From the NCBI GenBank assembly GCA_035478775.1, contig DATIJG010000015.1, forward strand, positions 1 through 27,505: a stretch of DNA of 27,505 bases. The letters are read 5' to 3'. The notes beneath the pieces were generated by a model, which had not been told where the DNA came from, did not search any database, and worked only from the letters and a program-made list of their open reading frames with translations. Numbering within the stretch: position 1 is the stretch's first letter; each line of letters begins with the position of its first letter. This DNA comes from CAMLQK01 sp035478775. GTDB taxonomy: Bacteria > Patescibacteriota > Saccharimonadia > Saccharimonadales > UBA4665. The position numbers and the translations under genes are program-made. This document shows positions 6,312 through 13,817 of the stretch, one piece after another.

Positions 6312-7874
6312 ATGAAACTTATATTGATAGCCCGTGTGAGTGATGTTGAGCAGCGCAAAGCTTTGCCAGCGCAAAAGCTGAAGCTCAAACAATATGCTGC
6401 TACTAGAGACTCAAAAGCCGAGTATTACGAGTTTGACGAGTCCGCGCATAAAGATACGAGACGTAAGTTCTCTAAAATGGTAGACCATATTAAGTCTCTT
6501 AAAGAGCCTGTGGCGGTCGTGTTTTGTAAAATTGATCGCTTCACTAGAGACAGCAGCCAAGATGAAGTTAAAGCGCTTAATCAGCTTGTTAAACAGGGTA
6601 AGATAGAACTTCATTTTCCTGACGATAACCTCTTTATTACTAAGGACTCTCCTGCTGCCGATTTGTTCCGACTAGGTATTGGCGTTGCGCTAGCCAAGTA
6701 TTACAGCGACAGCATTAAAGACAATATCAGCAGACGCTTCAGTCAGATGTTAAATGACGGCATTTGGGTTGGATACGCACCAATAGGCTACAAAAACATT
6801 CACACTGGAACTATTGCTAAACCCATTAAAGAAATCATTGTAGATGATGAACGTGCGCCTTTTGTTATAAAGATATACGAATTACGATCAACTGGAATGG
6901 CTTATGGTGCTATCGCAAAGCTGGTTAATGCTGAGGGCATGATTAGCAAACAAGGTAAGCCCATAACTAAAGCAAACGTAGAACGCATACTACACAATCC
7001 TTTTTATTACGGTTTTATGCGATTTAATGGTAAACAATATAAGCACAAATATCCTACGCTGATAACAAAAGATTTGTACGATAAATGCCAGCATATTCGT
7101 GAGCGACGGCATAACCACAGAACTGCATACAAAAGTCTTCCTTTTATTTTTAGTGATGTATTACGGTGTAGTGATTGTGGCTGTAGTATTGGTTCTTACG
7201 TCAGCAAAAACAGCGTTTATCTTAAGTGTACTAGGGCAAAGAAACACGTAACTTGTACGAATGTGAATGTTGCCGAGAGGTTAGTGTTACCACAGCTAGA
7301 GGCAAGCCTTGCGTCAATTCGTCTATGTGATGAAGACCTACATTTAATTATTGAAGCGTTAAATGAGAAGTTCGGCGATCAGCAGCAGTTCTTAGACAAG
7401 ACTATCGCAGAAACCCAGCAAGAGTACGACAACATCAAAGCCCAGCTTAAAGCGCTGACGTATGAGCGCATTGAGGCTGTCAAAAAGGGACGCGGTATTA
7501 GTGCAGAAATGTTTGACAACATTACCGAGGAATTGACTGACAAGCAGCAAGCACTCAACGCAAAGCTGAGTTCACTCACGAATGCTAACTTTGGCTTTCT
7601 TGTAACGATTTCACACTTGTTAGATTTGGCGCAACGTGCGAATCAACTGTTTCAGAACGCTGACATTACCACTAAAAACAAGCTCCTGCGTTTTTTACAT
7701 GCTAACTCTACACTTTATGATAAAAAGTTGTCTTGTAGACTAGATAACACTTTTGAGTCTTTAGCCCAATTAAACAGAAAAGCGCCCGAAGGCGCTCAAA
7801 GTACAATGTGGTGCGGGTTAGGGGACTCTAACCCCTGGCCTCATCCATGGCAAGGATGCGCTCTAAACAACTGA
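6312..7874 (+). CDS. Large serine recombinase (site-specific integrase)
   Basis: This 520-residue integrase catalyses insertion and excision of the element through a serine-DNA intermediate. The catalytic domain covers about 2-150, with LIARVS (Ser10) and KIDRFTRDSS. The recombinase domain follows (GYAPIGYKN, then VERILHNPFYYGFMRFNG). A zinc ribbon CSDCGCSIGS...CTRAKKHVTC lies near 285-315, and a long coiled coil near 360-430. ATG 6312 is 2 nt after the dead paralogue and has no clear ribosome site, consistent with coupling. Residues from about 490 on are encoded by the tRNA-Gly terminator and the antisense of tRNA-Gly, so the last ~30 residues (KAPEGAQ... to GDSNPWPHPW...) are probably host-derived sequence acquired at integration. 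The enzyme may differ at its C-terminus in the excised form. Confidence 0.93.
   Translation: MKLILIARVSDVEQRKALPAQKLKLKQYAATRDSKAEYYEFDESAHKDTRRKFSKMVDHIKSLKEPVAVVFCKIDRFTRDSSQDEVKALNQLVKQGKIELHFPDDNLFITKDSPAADLFRLGIGVALAKYYSDSIKDNISRRFSQMLNDGIWVGYAPIGYKNIHTGTIAKPIKEIIVDDERAPFVIKIYELRSTGMAYGAIAKLVNAEGMISKQGKPITKANVERILHNPFYYGFMRFNGKQYKHKYPTLITKDLYDKCQHIRERRHNHRTAYKSLPFIFSDVLRCSDCGCSIGSYVSKNSVYLKCTRAKKHVTCTNVNVAERLVLPQLEASLASIRLCDEDLHLIIEALNEKFGDQQQFLDKTIAETQQEYDNIKAQLKALTYERIEAVKKGRGISAEMFDNITEELTDKQQALNAKLSSLTNANFGFLVTISHLLDLAQRANQLFQNADITTKNKLLRFLHANSTLYDKKLSCRLDNTFESLAQLNRKAPEGAQSTMWCGLGDSNPWPHPWQGCALNN
7775..7797 (-). terminator. Terminator of tRNA-Gly
   Basis: On the minus strand AGCGCC-TTCG-GGCGCT is followed by TTTTCTGTTT, about 12 nt beyond the tRNA 3' end. 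It is embedded in the 3' coding part of the recombinase frame on the opposite strand. Confidence 0.85.
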
Positions 7875-7885
7875 GCTAAACCCGC
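7809..7885 (-). tRNA. tRNA-Gly (anticodon GCC)
   Basis: A full cloverleaf is present on the minus strand: acceptor GCGGGTT paired with AACCCGC, D-arm GCTC...GAGC, anticodon arm CATCC-TTGCCAT-GGATG with anticodon GCC, T-arm AGGGG-TTAGAGT-CCCCT, discriminator A and an encoded CCA (7809-7811). The opposite-strand recombinase frame overlaps 66 bp of it, making this the likely integration locus of the island. Confidence 0.97.
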
Positions 7886-7907
7886 ATATCAATCGTTTAC
7901 AGATGCT

Positions 7908-7936
7908 ATTCTACCCTAACGCAGCCTAATATTCAA
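7908..7936 (-). promoter_or_regulatory. Promoter of tRNA-Gly
   Basis: TTGAAT (7931-7936) and TAGAAT (7908-7913) are separated by exactly 17 bp on the minus strand. Predicted transcription start is near 7901, about 16 nt before the mature tRNA. Confidence 0.75.
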
Positions 7937-8074
7937 GAGTTTTGGTGCGCGCTCAGGCTCTCTCGCAAAACGGGGGCGCCAATAACTATACAGATAATCC
8001 CATGGCTTGTGACGTTTTCCGCCGTGGCAGTACGGCTCCGCATGGCTTAGCTTCGCAATAAGGGGCACAGCTAT

Positions 8075-8103
8075 TTGATCTTGCTTGCTAAAGCTGCTAT
8101 TTT
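8075..8103 (+). promoter_or_regulatory. Promoter placing transcription start at ATG 8110
   Basis: TTGATC (8075-8080) and TATTTT (8098-8103) are spaced 17 bp apart. Six nt separate the -10 box from ATG 8110, so the predicted first transcribed base is the A of the start codon. No ribosome site is present. The rest of 7937-8074 holds nothing I can identify. Confidence 0.55.
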
Positions 8104-8109
8104 TATTGC

Positions 8110-9075
8110 ATGGCGATAACACCTGATAAAGGCATAGAGGAAATACGTTGGAACCTTCCCGGAGGTATTGGCGAGCAAGGGTCAGGCGCAATCGACCAAC
8201 TACTTCTCGATGGCGACATTCCACAAGAAAAACCAGAGGTCACCATTCACAACCTGCTTATCACGGCAGCAAATACTGATATCCTTCCCCGCGAAGCTTT
8301 TCAAACATTTAAAGAGGGTCTTGAAGCGAGTGGGCGTGCACAAAAAGTAAAAGGGCAACATCCGCTAACGTATAGGGTTGACCCAGTCGTTTCGCCCGAT
8401 TGCACTTTGGCGCCAACGTGGGGCGCGCTTATCCGGAACCCAGGGCTGGGCACGGAAGTCCAGCGTCTAGAAACCGAGAAAAAGACGCACAGCCTTATCC
8501 ATACGCTTGGCAAGTTAAGCCTCGCCCGTGGTGTTATAGCTATGGCTTCGTTATGGCCACTGCTCAATGGAACTCAAGAGTCTTGGGCAACTCAGCGCGA
8601 CTGCGACCAGCTTGCAAAGTTATTAGAACTTAAACAGGGCACGTATAGTGACCGCTTTGTATTTCAAAATAGTAAACCTGAAGGCAACGTATTTGCCCTG
8701 CACAGTCAGGGTATCGAGGCTCTCTACTCGCACGAACCTGCTGGCGAACGCAGAATGAAGCTACTAAACACGTACAAACCAAAAATTGATACCATCATTA
8801 GTACGTTAAAACCCGGCACCTTTTTAACTGTTGGGCAGGTAACCGCAAAACTGGCACATGCTGAAGGGCTCGCTGCTGCTGTCGACGCTTACCTGTTTGA
8901 GCTGCCTCACCTTGTCCGGCACACTAAAGATAAATACAAGGTACCCGGACACTCTCACGCCACTGGCATCCCCAAAACCTCAGGCCGCAGCTCCTCGTCC
9001 GACCCGCACAGAGGCAAGACTGACCTTGGCATTTATCCAGAAGGCGTAGATGCCTCTCTGTTCCGCCCTAAGTAA
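8110..9075 (+). CDS. Unknown protein, possibly winged-helix containing
   Basis: This 321-residue soluble protein has no signal peptide or membrane helix. I do not recognise the family. Two stretches look like winged-helix units: IHNLLITAANTDILPREAF... near 47-90 and FLTVGQVTAKLAHAEGLAAAVDAYLF... near 238-285, the latter followed by a basic KDKYKVPGHSH wing-like hairpin. The C-terminus (from about residue 285) is Ser/Pro/Gly-rich and probably disordered. The start at ATG 8110 is chosen because a promoter sits exactly 6 nt upstream, implying a leaderless mRNA; there is no Shine-Dalgarno sequence. The gene stands between tRNA-Gly and the giant flavoprotein, converging on the latter. A DNA-binding role is a low-confidence inference. 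Confidence 0.75.
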   Translation: MAITPDKGIEEIRWNLPGGIGEQGSGAIDQLLLDGDIPQEKPEVTIHNLLITAANTDILPREAFQTFKEGLEASGRAQKVKGQHPLTYRVDPVVSPDCTLAPTWGALIRNPGLGTEVQRLETEKKTHSLIHTLGKLSLARGVIAMASLWPLLNGTQESWATQRDCDQLAKLLELKQGTYSDRFVFQNSKPEGNVFALHSQGIEALYSHEPAGERRMKLLNTYKPKIDTIISTLKPGTFLTVGQVTAKLAHAEGLAAAVDAYLFELPHLVRHTKDKYKVPGHSHATGIPKTSGRSSSSDPHRGKTDLGIYPEGVDASLFRPK

Positions 9076-9127
9076 GCTAGACTTTCGGCCAAAAAAGCAA
9101 CGGCGGCAGACACCTACGCTTCACCAC

Positions 9128-12100
9128 CTATAATACTTCTACAAAAGTACGGCCCTTGCCTTCAACTTCGCCCGGGTCACGGAACTGTAAGCGGCCCCTG
9201 TTGAAAGCTAAGGAAATTTCTATGCCCCGGTTAACCCTTCGGCCGCGCAGCGCCTTTAAGGCGTACGCCTGGAAATATGGGTTGGTGACTCCCGCCGAAA
9301 TAATCTGCTGTAGTTGTGCCGGCGTGTTACCGACATCTCCGCTTATAGTAAATGTCGATTCCTCTTCATTAAAGTTAAGCATGATCTGGTAGGAGCGATT
9401 TGCCAGCGTATCGTCATTAGCGAGCTTGGTGCCATTCTTCCGCATTTCTACTTGTGGGATCGAGCCTAAGAAGAGGGCGCTGAGCGTGTTGGAATCCGAT
9501 TCTACATCTCGTCGGGTTGACGGCAGACGGGTGGCTTTCGGTATTACAATCGCGCTGCGTTCAGGCGCAAATTCATTTGCGTTTACGACAACTCTAGTCT
9601 GTTGTAACGGCAGTTCCGAAGCGTGTCTAAAGGCCAGATTTTGGAACTTCAGGCGAATTGCTGCTCTGGTGTCCGGCGTGCGGAAGCCGATAGCCACCGC
9701 GTTTTCGGCGCCATTGCGAAGCAGTGCCTCCCGGGCCAAGTCCGGCAGCTGGCCCAACTTGTTAGGGTTTTTGAAATCTGCCCGCGAACCCGTTCCAGCG
9801 ACTAAAACATTAGGATTGTTCCTTAATTGATCGGCAATACTAAAACCTGGGTTAGAAGGCAGCGATACTTTGTCGATCCCTGTACGCCTGTCCAAGCTCT
9901 CGCCGTCGGCAAGCAAATCTTTAAAAACGCTATCGAGATCCGGCTGGAAACCGCTGGCGGCAATTACGTGGTCTGCCTCTAACACTTTCGTGCCGCCATT
10001 TCGCCCAACCTGGATAGGCCTACCATTCCTATCGAGTAATTGGAGCTTATTGTTTGCACCTTCTTGCACATCATTGACCCGCTGCTGTACTAGCTCAAGG
10101 AAATTTGGTTGGCCATTCCGCGATTTTAGGTCATTGATCTGAGCATATCGTGGGCGTTTGCTTAGCGGAGCATTCGTAACTACATATACTTTGCTTATGC
10201 CGTTAAGGTTGGGGTTACCGCTCTCAAATTGCCTGCCAAGATATTCAATAAGCACATCTGCCGAGTTACCGCCGCCATAAATAACAATAGTGCCCTTTGG
10301 CGAGGCCGGTTCGCTTTCAGGGTTTGATAGGGCGGCAAATGCTCCGATAGTATCAGTAAAGCGCGGGAAGCCGTCGGAAGCCTGTTTTTCACTCTGCAGC
10401 ACTCGCTCGGCCTGCGAACCTTCAAGCTTAATGCCGTAGTTTGGTTCACCCAAACCGCCCAGCACAAGGACGTTATCAGTCCGAATATTAGTAACAACTG
10501 TCTCTCCTTGAGGCGTCTGATATTCCAGAGTTACCCGCGTGTTACCTGGCTGGCCATCATTAGTCGGCTCGGCACGGACAACACGAGTTGAAAGCATGAC
10601 GTTATCCACAAGCATAGCTGACTGGAGCTGCAATATACGCGCCAGGTCAACGTTTGTTGGGTAGCGTTTGGTAGAAACATTGTCAGGGTTCGGCAAATAG
10701 TCAACAGTCACGTTAATGCTGCCCTGCCGTATGTCCGAGCCTTCCTTGCGCTCACCTGGATACGCAACTAACGGGCTGCCGTAAGATCGGACGGAAATAC
10801 CTTGCTGATCCGAAGGCAAGATGTCTGGCAGCACATTGGTAGTGTTGCCGATGCTATTTGCACTGTTAAGCTCCCACGACAGGCCCTTTGCGACTGCAAA
10901 AGGCCCACCGGGTAATGCAGCAGCATCTATATATAATGTCTGCGCCGCCGCTTCTGCGTTGCAGCGGTTTAACTCGCCAGCAGCCGCAAGGCCGTTTGGC
11001 CCCAGTCCAATCTGTAGTACAGGCACATACGCCCCTGGTACTAAATTATTTTTCGTAAAAGTATCAAGCGAATTAAAGTGCTCCTCTAAATAAAGCGAGG
11101 TAAGCGCCGAGTGCTCGCGAGCCAGAGCAATTAAGTGGGGGTTAAACACGGTTAAGAGCTGCACCGATTCTAAATATGCGTGCTCGATATCGGTCAGATC
11201 GCGCTGTTCTTCGAGCGCCTTTACGCGCTGCACATACGCCTCCCGGTTACCATCTTTACCGTGCACCTCACCCGAGACGTATTTATTGGTCAGTATTTTA
11301 CCGTCAAAGCCGCCCCTGAGCGCCTCAAAAAGCGGCATTACATTGCTTTCAAATCGACGCACCAAGTTTTTGACCGCCCCTATATTGCGTTCCGGATTTG
11401 TTTCAGTAAGGTCAATTTTTGTACGCTGCTCTGGCCTTCGGGCACGCAAACCTTCGACCTCGACCTCTTTAAGAAGTGCGAACCGGCCCGGGTCAATACC
11501 GCGGCGCGCCGTCGTAATAAGTGCCAGTTCATCAAGCAATGCTTGACGCAGATTACTATCTTCCGCGGTTTCGCCAGGCAAATCTACAATCTCCTGGATG
11601 AGCGCTTGCACATCCGGCTCGTTTACAAACCGCTTTCTTAATTGGACCAGCTCACCTTCAAAGGCAAAAGCGTCTAACCTGTCGGTAATACTTAAGAATT
11701 GCTCTTTGGCGGCTAGGAATTTCGTAAAATAATCAACCCCTGCAATGCCAGGGCGAACAGGCGCTGTATCTAATTGGGCGACGACCTCTGCAATTTGCTG
11801 CCGGTCGAGAGTTAACTGTTTTACTAAGTTCCCGAAGAAAAGGTTGACCTCGCCTTGGTACACCGACTCCACTAAGGTTGCGAGAACTTGCCCGCCTTTT
11901 TCATCACGAAGCGTTTCGACTACTTTGGCCGCGTTGCCAAGCATACCAGCGGCTGCCGTAAAATCAGGGGTTTGCTGGCCGATCTTTTCATACACACCGG
12001 CAATTAAAGCATCGCGGCGTATTGCAAGTGCTTCACTACGCAATTCTTGTACGAGCAGCTTGTCGGTATCATCTATAACTTCGTACTGCTCTAAGGTTTG

Positions 12101-13057
12101 GAACGCGATATTGACATTGCCCGATTGCTGCCAAAACCTGCTGCGAATGCTAATTCGACGAGCGGTTTGGATATACGTTTCTAAGGTGGTGATATCCGTA
12201 CGCATTTCGGATGTATCCGAGATATCTGCGTACTTTGCCCGCTGCTCACTTAGCACTCGAAGCAAGCCTGCGTCGTCGCCGCTTACAAATAACGCCTCAA
12301 TTGCGCGGCCAATTGTTTTATCTGGAAATTGGCCATTAAAGTTAGTGAGCACTATGAAGTCGGTAGCAGCCGTGTCGTCAAGGCCAAGCTGCTTTGTACG
12401 CTCAGCTACGGCTTGTATAGATAAGCTGTCGCGAACGACTTCTCGAGCTACCCCTGCCGCCTGGGCTGTTCGTGCTTTGACTTCCCTACTCGCTGCTGAA
12501 TTGCTAATATAACGGATCACTTCCTGCTGTTCAGCTGTGACCGACCGGGTTTCTCGAAGTGTGGAACTGTATACTGCACTGTCAGATCCAAGCAGGCCGT
12601 CTCGGCCACGAAAGACAGGCGCTCCGTTTGAGGTGCGGGCATAGCCGCCGCGGGCCCGGAAACGGAATGGCAGTTCGTCGGGGAGGAGAGAGCCTGTAAG
12701 CACGCCTTCTAAAAAGGAAGCAGTGTCTTTTAGGCCGCGTTCAGTCACTGTAAGATCGTTCACACGCTGACCGACATCACGGATCACTTCCTGCTGTTCA
12801 GCTGTGACCGACCGGGTTTCTCGAAGTGTGGAACTGTATACTGTACTGTCAGATCCAAGCAGGCCGTCTCGGCCACGAAAGACAGGCGCTCCGTTTGCGG
12901 TACGGGCATAGCCGCCGCGGGCCCGGAAACGGAATGGCAGTTCGTCGGGGAGGAGGGAGCCTTGACTCACTCCATCGATAAAACTATTGAAGTCTGGCGA
13001 CGTCGGCGGCACATCTGATGGTACACGAAGTTGTTCGTTCGGCTGGTTTTCGGCCAT
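9128..13057 (-). CDS. Giant fusion protein: helical N-terminus plus FAD/NAD(P)-binding oxidoreductase
   Basis: About 1,309 residues. Numbering below is from the upstream ATG at 13063. Residues 34-95 and 123-184 are two nearly identical copies of a segment beginning GSLLPDELPFRFRARGGYAR. Residues ~190-670 are predicted mostly helical and match nothing I know. From ~680 a flavoprotein begins: VLQIGLGPNGLAAAGEL is an FAD-binding Rossmann variant, GTIVIYGGGNSADVLIEYL near 929 is a second nucleotide-binding site, and VIAASGFQPDL near 1034 and VLVAGTGSRADF near 1089 are typical of two-dinucleotide flavoproteins such as N-hydroxylating monooxygenases. A ~140-residue C-terminal domain is unassigned. 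Substrate unknown; no signal peptide is seen, so probably cytoplasmic. I prefer the ATG at 13057, 8 nt after GGAG, over 13063 (2 nt). Confidence 0.85.
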   Translation of the reverse strand: MAENQPNEQLRVPSDVPPTSPDFNSFIDGVSQGSLLPDELPFRFRARGGYARTANGAPVFRGRDGLLGSDSTVYSSTLRETRSVTAEQQEVIRDVGQRVNDLTVTERGLKDTASFLEGVLTGSLLPDELPFRFRARGGYARTSNGAPVFRGRDGLLGSDSAVYSSTLRETRSVTAEQQEVIRYISNSAASREVKARTAQAAGVAREVVRDSLSIQAVAERTKQLGLDDTAATDFIVLTNFNGQFPDKTIGRAIEALFVSGDDAGLLRVLSEQRAKYADISDTSEMRTDITTLETYIQTARRISIRSRFWQQSGNVNIAFQTLEQYEVIDDTDKLLVQELRSEALAIRRDALIAGVYEKIGQQTPDFTAAAGMLGNAAKVVETLRDEKGGQVLATLVESVYQGEVNLFFGNLVKQLTLDRQQIAEVVAQLDTAPVRPGIAGVDYFTKFLAAKEQFLSITDRLDAFAFEGELVQLRKRFVNEPDVQALIQEIVDLPGETAEDSNLRQALLDELALITTARRGIDPGRFALLKEVEVEGLRARRPEQRTKIDLTETNPERNIGAVKNLVRRFESNVMPLFEALRGGFDGKILTNKYVSGEVHGKDGNREAYVQRVKALEEQRDLTDIEHAYLESVQLLTVFNPHLIALAREHSALTSLYLEEHFNSLDTFTKNNLVPGAYVPVLQIGLGPNGLAAAGELNRCNAEAAAQTLYIDAAALPGGPFAVAKGLSWELNSANSIGNTTNVLPDILPSDQQGISVRSYGSPLVAYPGERKEGSDIRQGSINVTVDYLPNPDNVSTKRYPTNVDLARILQLQSAMLVDNVMLSTRVVRAEPTNDGQPGNTRVTLEYQTPQGETVVTNIRTDNVLVLGGLGEPNYGIKLEGSQAERVLQSEKQASDGFPRFTDTIGAFAALSNPESEPASPKGTIVIYGGGNSADVLIEYLGRQFESGNPNLNGISKVYVVTNAPLSKRPRYAQINDLKSRNGQPNFLELVQQRVNDVQEGANNKLQLLDRNGRPIQVGRNGGTKVLEADHVIAASGFQPDLDSVFKDLLADGESLDRRTGIDKVSLPSNPGFSIADQLRNNPNVLVAGTGSRADFKNPNKLGQLPDLAREALLRNGAENAVAIGFRTPDTRAAIRLKFQNLAFRHASELPLQQTRVVVNANEFAPERSAIVIPKATRLPSTRRDVESDSNTLSALFLGSIPQVEMRKNGTKLANDDTLANRSYQIMLNFNEEESTFTISGDVGNTPAQLQQIISAGVTNPYFQAYALKALRGRRVNRGIEISLAFNRGRLQFRDPGEVEGKGRTFVEVL
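12512..12695. repeat. Direct repeat copy 1 (184 bp) inside the flavoprotein gene
   Basis: It matches 12779-12962 at 180 of 184 positions by my reading. The offset is 267 bp, exactly 89 codons, so the duplication keeps the reading frame. The two copies encode 61-62 residues each and are separated by 83 bp of unrelated sequence. Confidence 0.95.
12779..12962. repeat. Direct repeat copy 2 (184 bp) inside the flavoprotein gene
   Basis: Partner of 12512-12695. Only four differences are visible, two of which change the protein (Thr/Ala and Ala/Ser). High identity implies a recent duplication or ongoing gene conversion. Confidence 0.95.
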
Positions 13058-13144
13058 TTCCATATCTCCACATGAAATATAATAAGAAGGAAGCTACACA
13101 CTAAAGTACGGCCGGACAATTGCAACGGACTTACGCAGTGCTAT

Positions 13145-13173
13145 ATTATACAAGCTTATCCGTATATTTACAA
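13145..13173 (-). promoter_or_regulatory. Promoter of the giant flavoprotein gene
   Basis: On the minus strand TTGTAA (13168-13173) and a perfect TATAAT (13145-13150) are 17 bp apart. The predicted leader is about 80 nt. Confidence 0.7.
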
Positions 13174-13180
13174 TACTAGC

Positions 13181-13654
13181 TTAGGGGTAGAGCTTGGTCG
13201 CATCAAGGTTGAACCTTGCGCGTATTATCCTTTGCCCTTTCACAACTTCAATGAGATACACAGCCGATAACATTAGCTGGCTTTTTGAAGGAAAATTGTC
13301 GCCATCCCTTTGTGTTACATGAGCCTTATGATTTGCTCCTATAAATTGAGGATATTGAAACGTTGCACCCGCTTCTTCTAATACTGCCTGAAGCCGCTTA
13401 TGAAGTAGTTTCTCGTCGGGGCTATCTACCATATGTGCGGTGACTTTTTTAGGCCCAAGCTCTATTGTAGAACCAAAGGTTAGTTTGATATTGCCGGTGG
13501 TCTCAAGAATAGGTCGAATAATGCCGACCAATTCTTTTGGCGTTAGGCCAGATAAAAAGCGGCTCACTAGTGTTAGGTGCGAAGGCAGTTCGTCGTACAC
13601 TTTGCCTATTTCAAGCGGCTCGATTTCTAAAGTCAGTAAATATAAGTGATCCAT
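13181..13654 (-). CDS. 2H phosphoesterase / 2'-5' RNA ligase-like protein
   Basis: This 157-residue protein belongs to the 2H (LigT-like) superfamily, which hydrolyses or ligates 2',5' or cyclic phosphodiester bonds in RNA or nucleotides. The two signature H-x-T/S-h motifs are visible as SHLTLVSRF and KAHVTQR, about 80 residues apart. The length is typical. The frame is open to 13717 but I place the start at ATG 13654: an extended -10 TGCTACAAT (13661-13669) ends 6 nt before it, so the mRNA would begin at the start codon. The longer frame would place coding sequence across this promoter. The physiological substrate is unknown, and RNA repair or cyclic nucleotide turnover are both possible. 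Confidence 0.85.
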   Translation of the reverse strand: MDHLYLLTLEIEPLEIGKVYDELPSHLTLVSRFLSGLTPKELVGIIRPILETTGNIKLTFGSTIELGPKKVTAHMVDSPDEKLLHKRLQAVLEEAGATFQYPQFIGANHKAHVTQRDGDNFPSKSQLMLSAVYLIEVVKGQRIIRARFNLDATKLYP

Positions 13655-13660
13655 CCGTTG

Positions 13661-13669
13661 ATTGTAGCA
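13661..13669 (-). promoter_or_regulatory. Extended -10 promoter of the 2H phosphoesterase gene
   Basis: TGCTACAAT on the minus strand, with no convincing -35 box. The first transcribed base is predicted at the A of ATG 13654, which implies a leaderless mRNA. Confidence 0.6.
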
Positions 13670-13680
13670 CTTCCGCCCCA

Positions 13681-13775
13681 CCAGGCTGGAACTAACTTTA
13701 CAGGGGTAGTGCAACAAAAAAGTTCCAGAAAATAAATCCTGGAACTTTTTTATATCTGTTGAATAATTTTGGTGG
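13681..13775. repeat. Imperfect direct repeat, copy A (tRNA 3'-end-like)
   Basis: This corresponds to 14515-14608. The last 29 bp (13747-13775) are identical to 14580-14608, which carry the 3' trailer and the last six bases (CCACCA) of tRNA-Phe. The first 15 bp differ once (ccaggctSgaactaa). The hairpin stem between them has changed sequence but is still a stem. Copy A lies upstream of the 2H gene, and no intact tRNA is attached. Confidence 0.85.
13716..13745 (-). terminator. Terminator of the HAD hydrolase gene
   Basis: GTTCCAG (minus 13739-13745) pairs perfectly with CTGGAAC (13722-13728) and is followed by TTTTTTG. A T-run on the other side makes it potentially bidirectional. It separates the HAD gene from the 2H gene. 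Confidence 0.8.
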
Positions 13776-13817
13776 ACTTAGATACAACTAAGCACATACC
13801 AGTTCACTCTTGGAAAA

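Larger units (their letters stand above)
1..7808. mobile_element. Integrative island at tRNA-Gly(GCC) carrying a restriction-modification system
   Basis: This accessory block abuts the 3' end of tRNA-Gly. It contains a large serine recombinase next to the tRNA, a small recombinase-like partner, a terminase-like HTH protein, an AlwI-type R-M operon and unknown genes. Its base composition appears more AT-rich than the housekeeping genes to the right. An integrase at the tRNA 3' end with cargo extending away from the tRNA is the classic layout of a tRNA-integrated element. The right boundary lies somewhere around 7770-7812. The left end and its matching attachment site are outside the window, so full extent and mobility are inferred. 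Confidence 0.6.

Noticed and set aside
7916..8224. Minus-strand open frame upstream of tRNA-Gly
   Set aside because: It overlaps the tRNA-Gly promoter and the start of the 8110 gene, and has no ribosome site or recognisable protein features.
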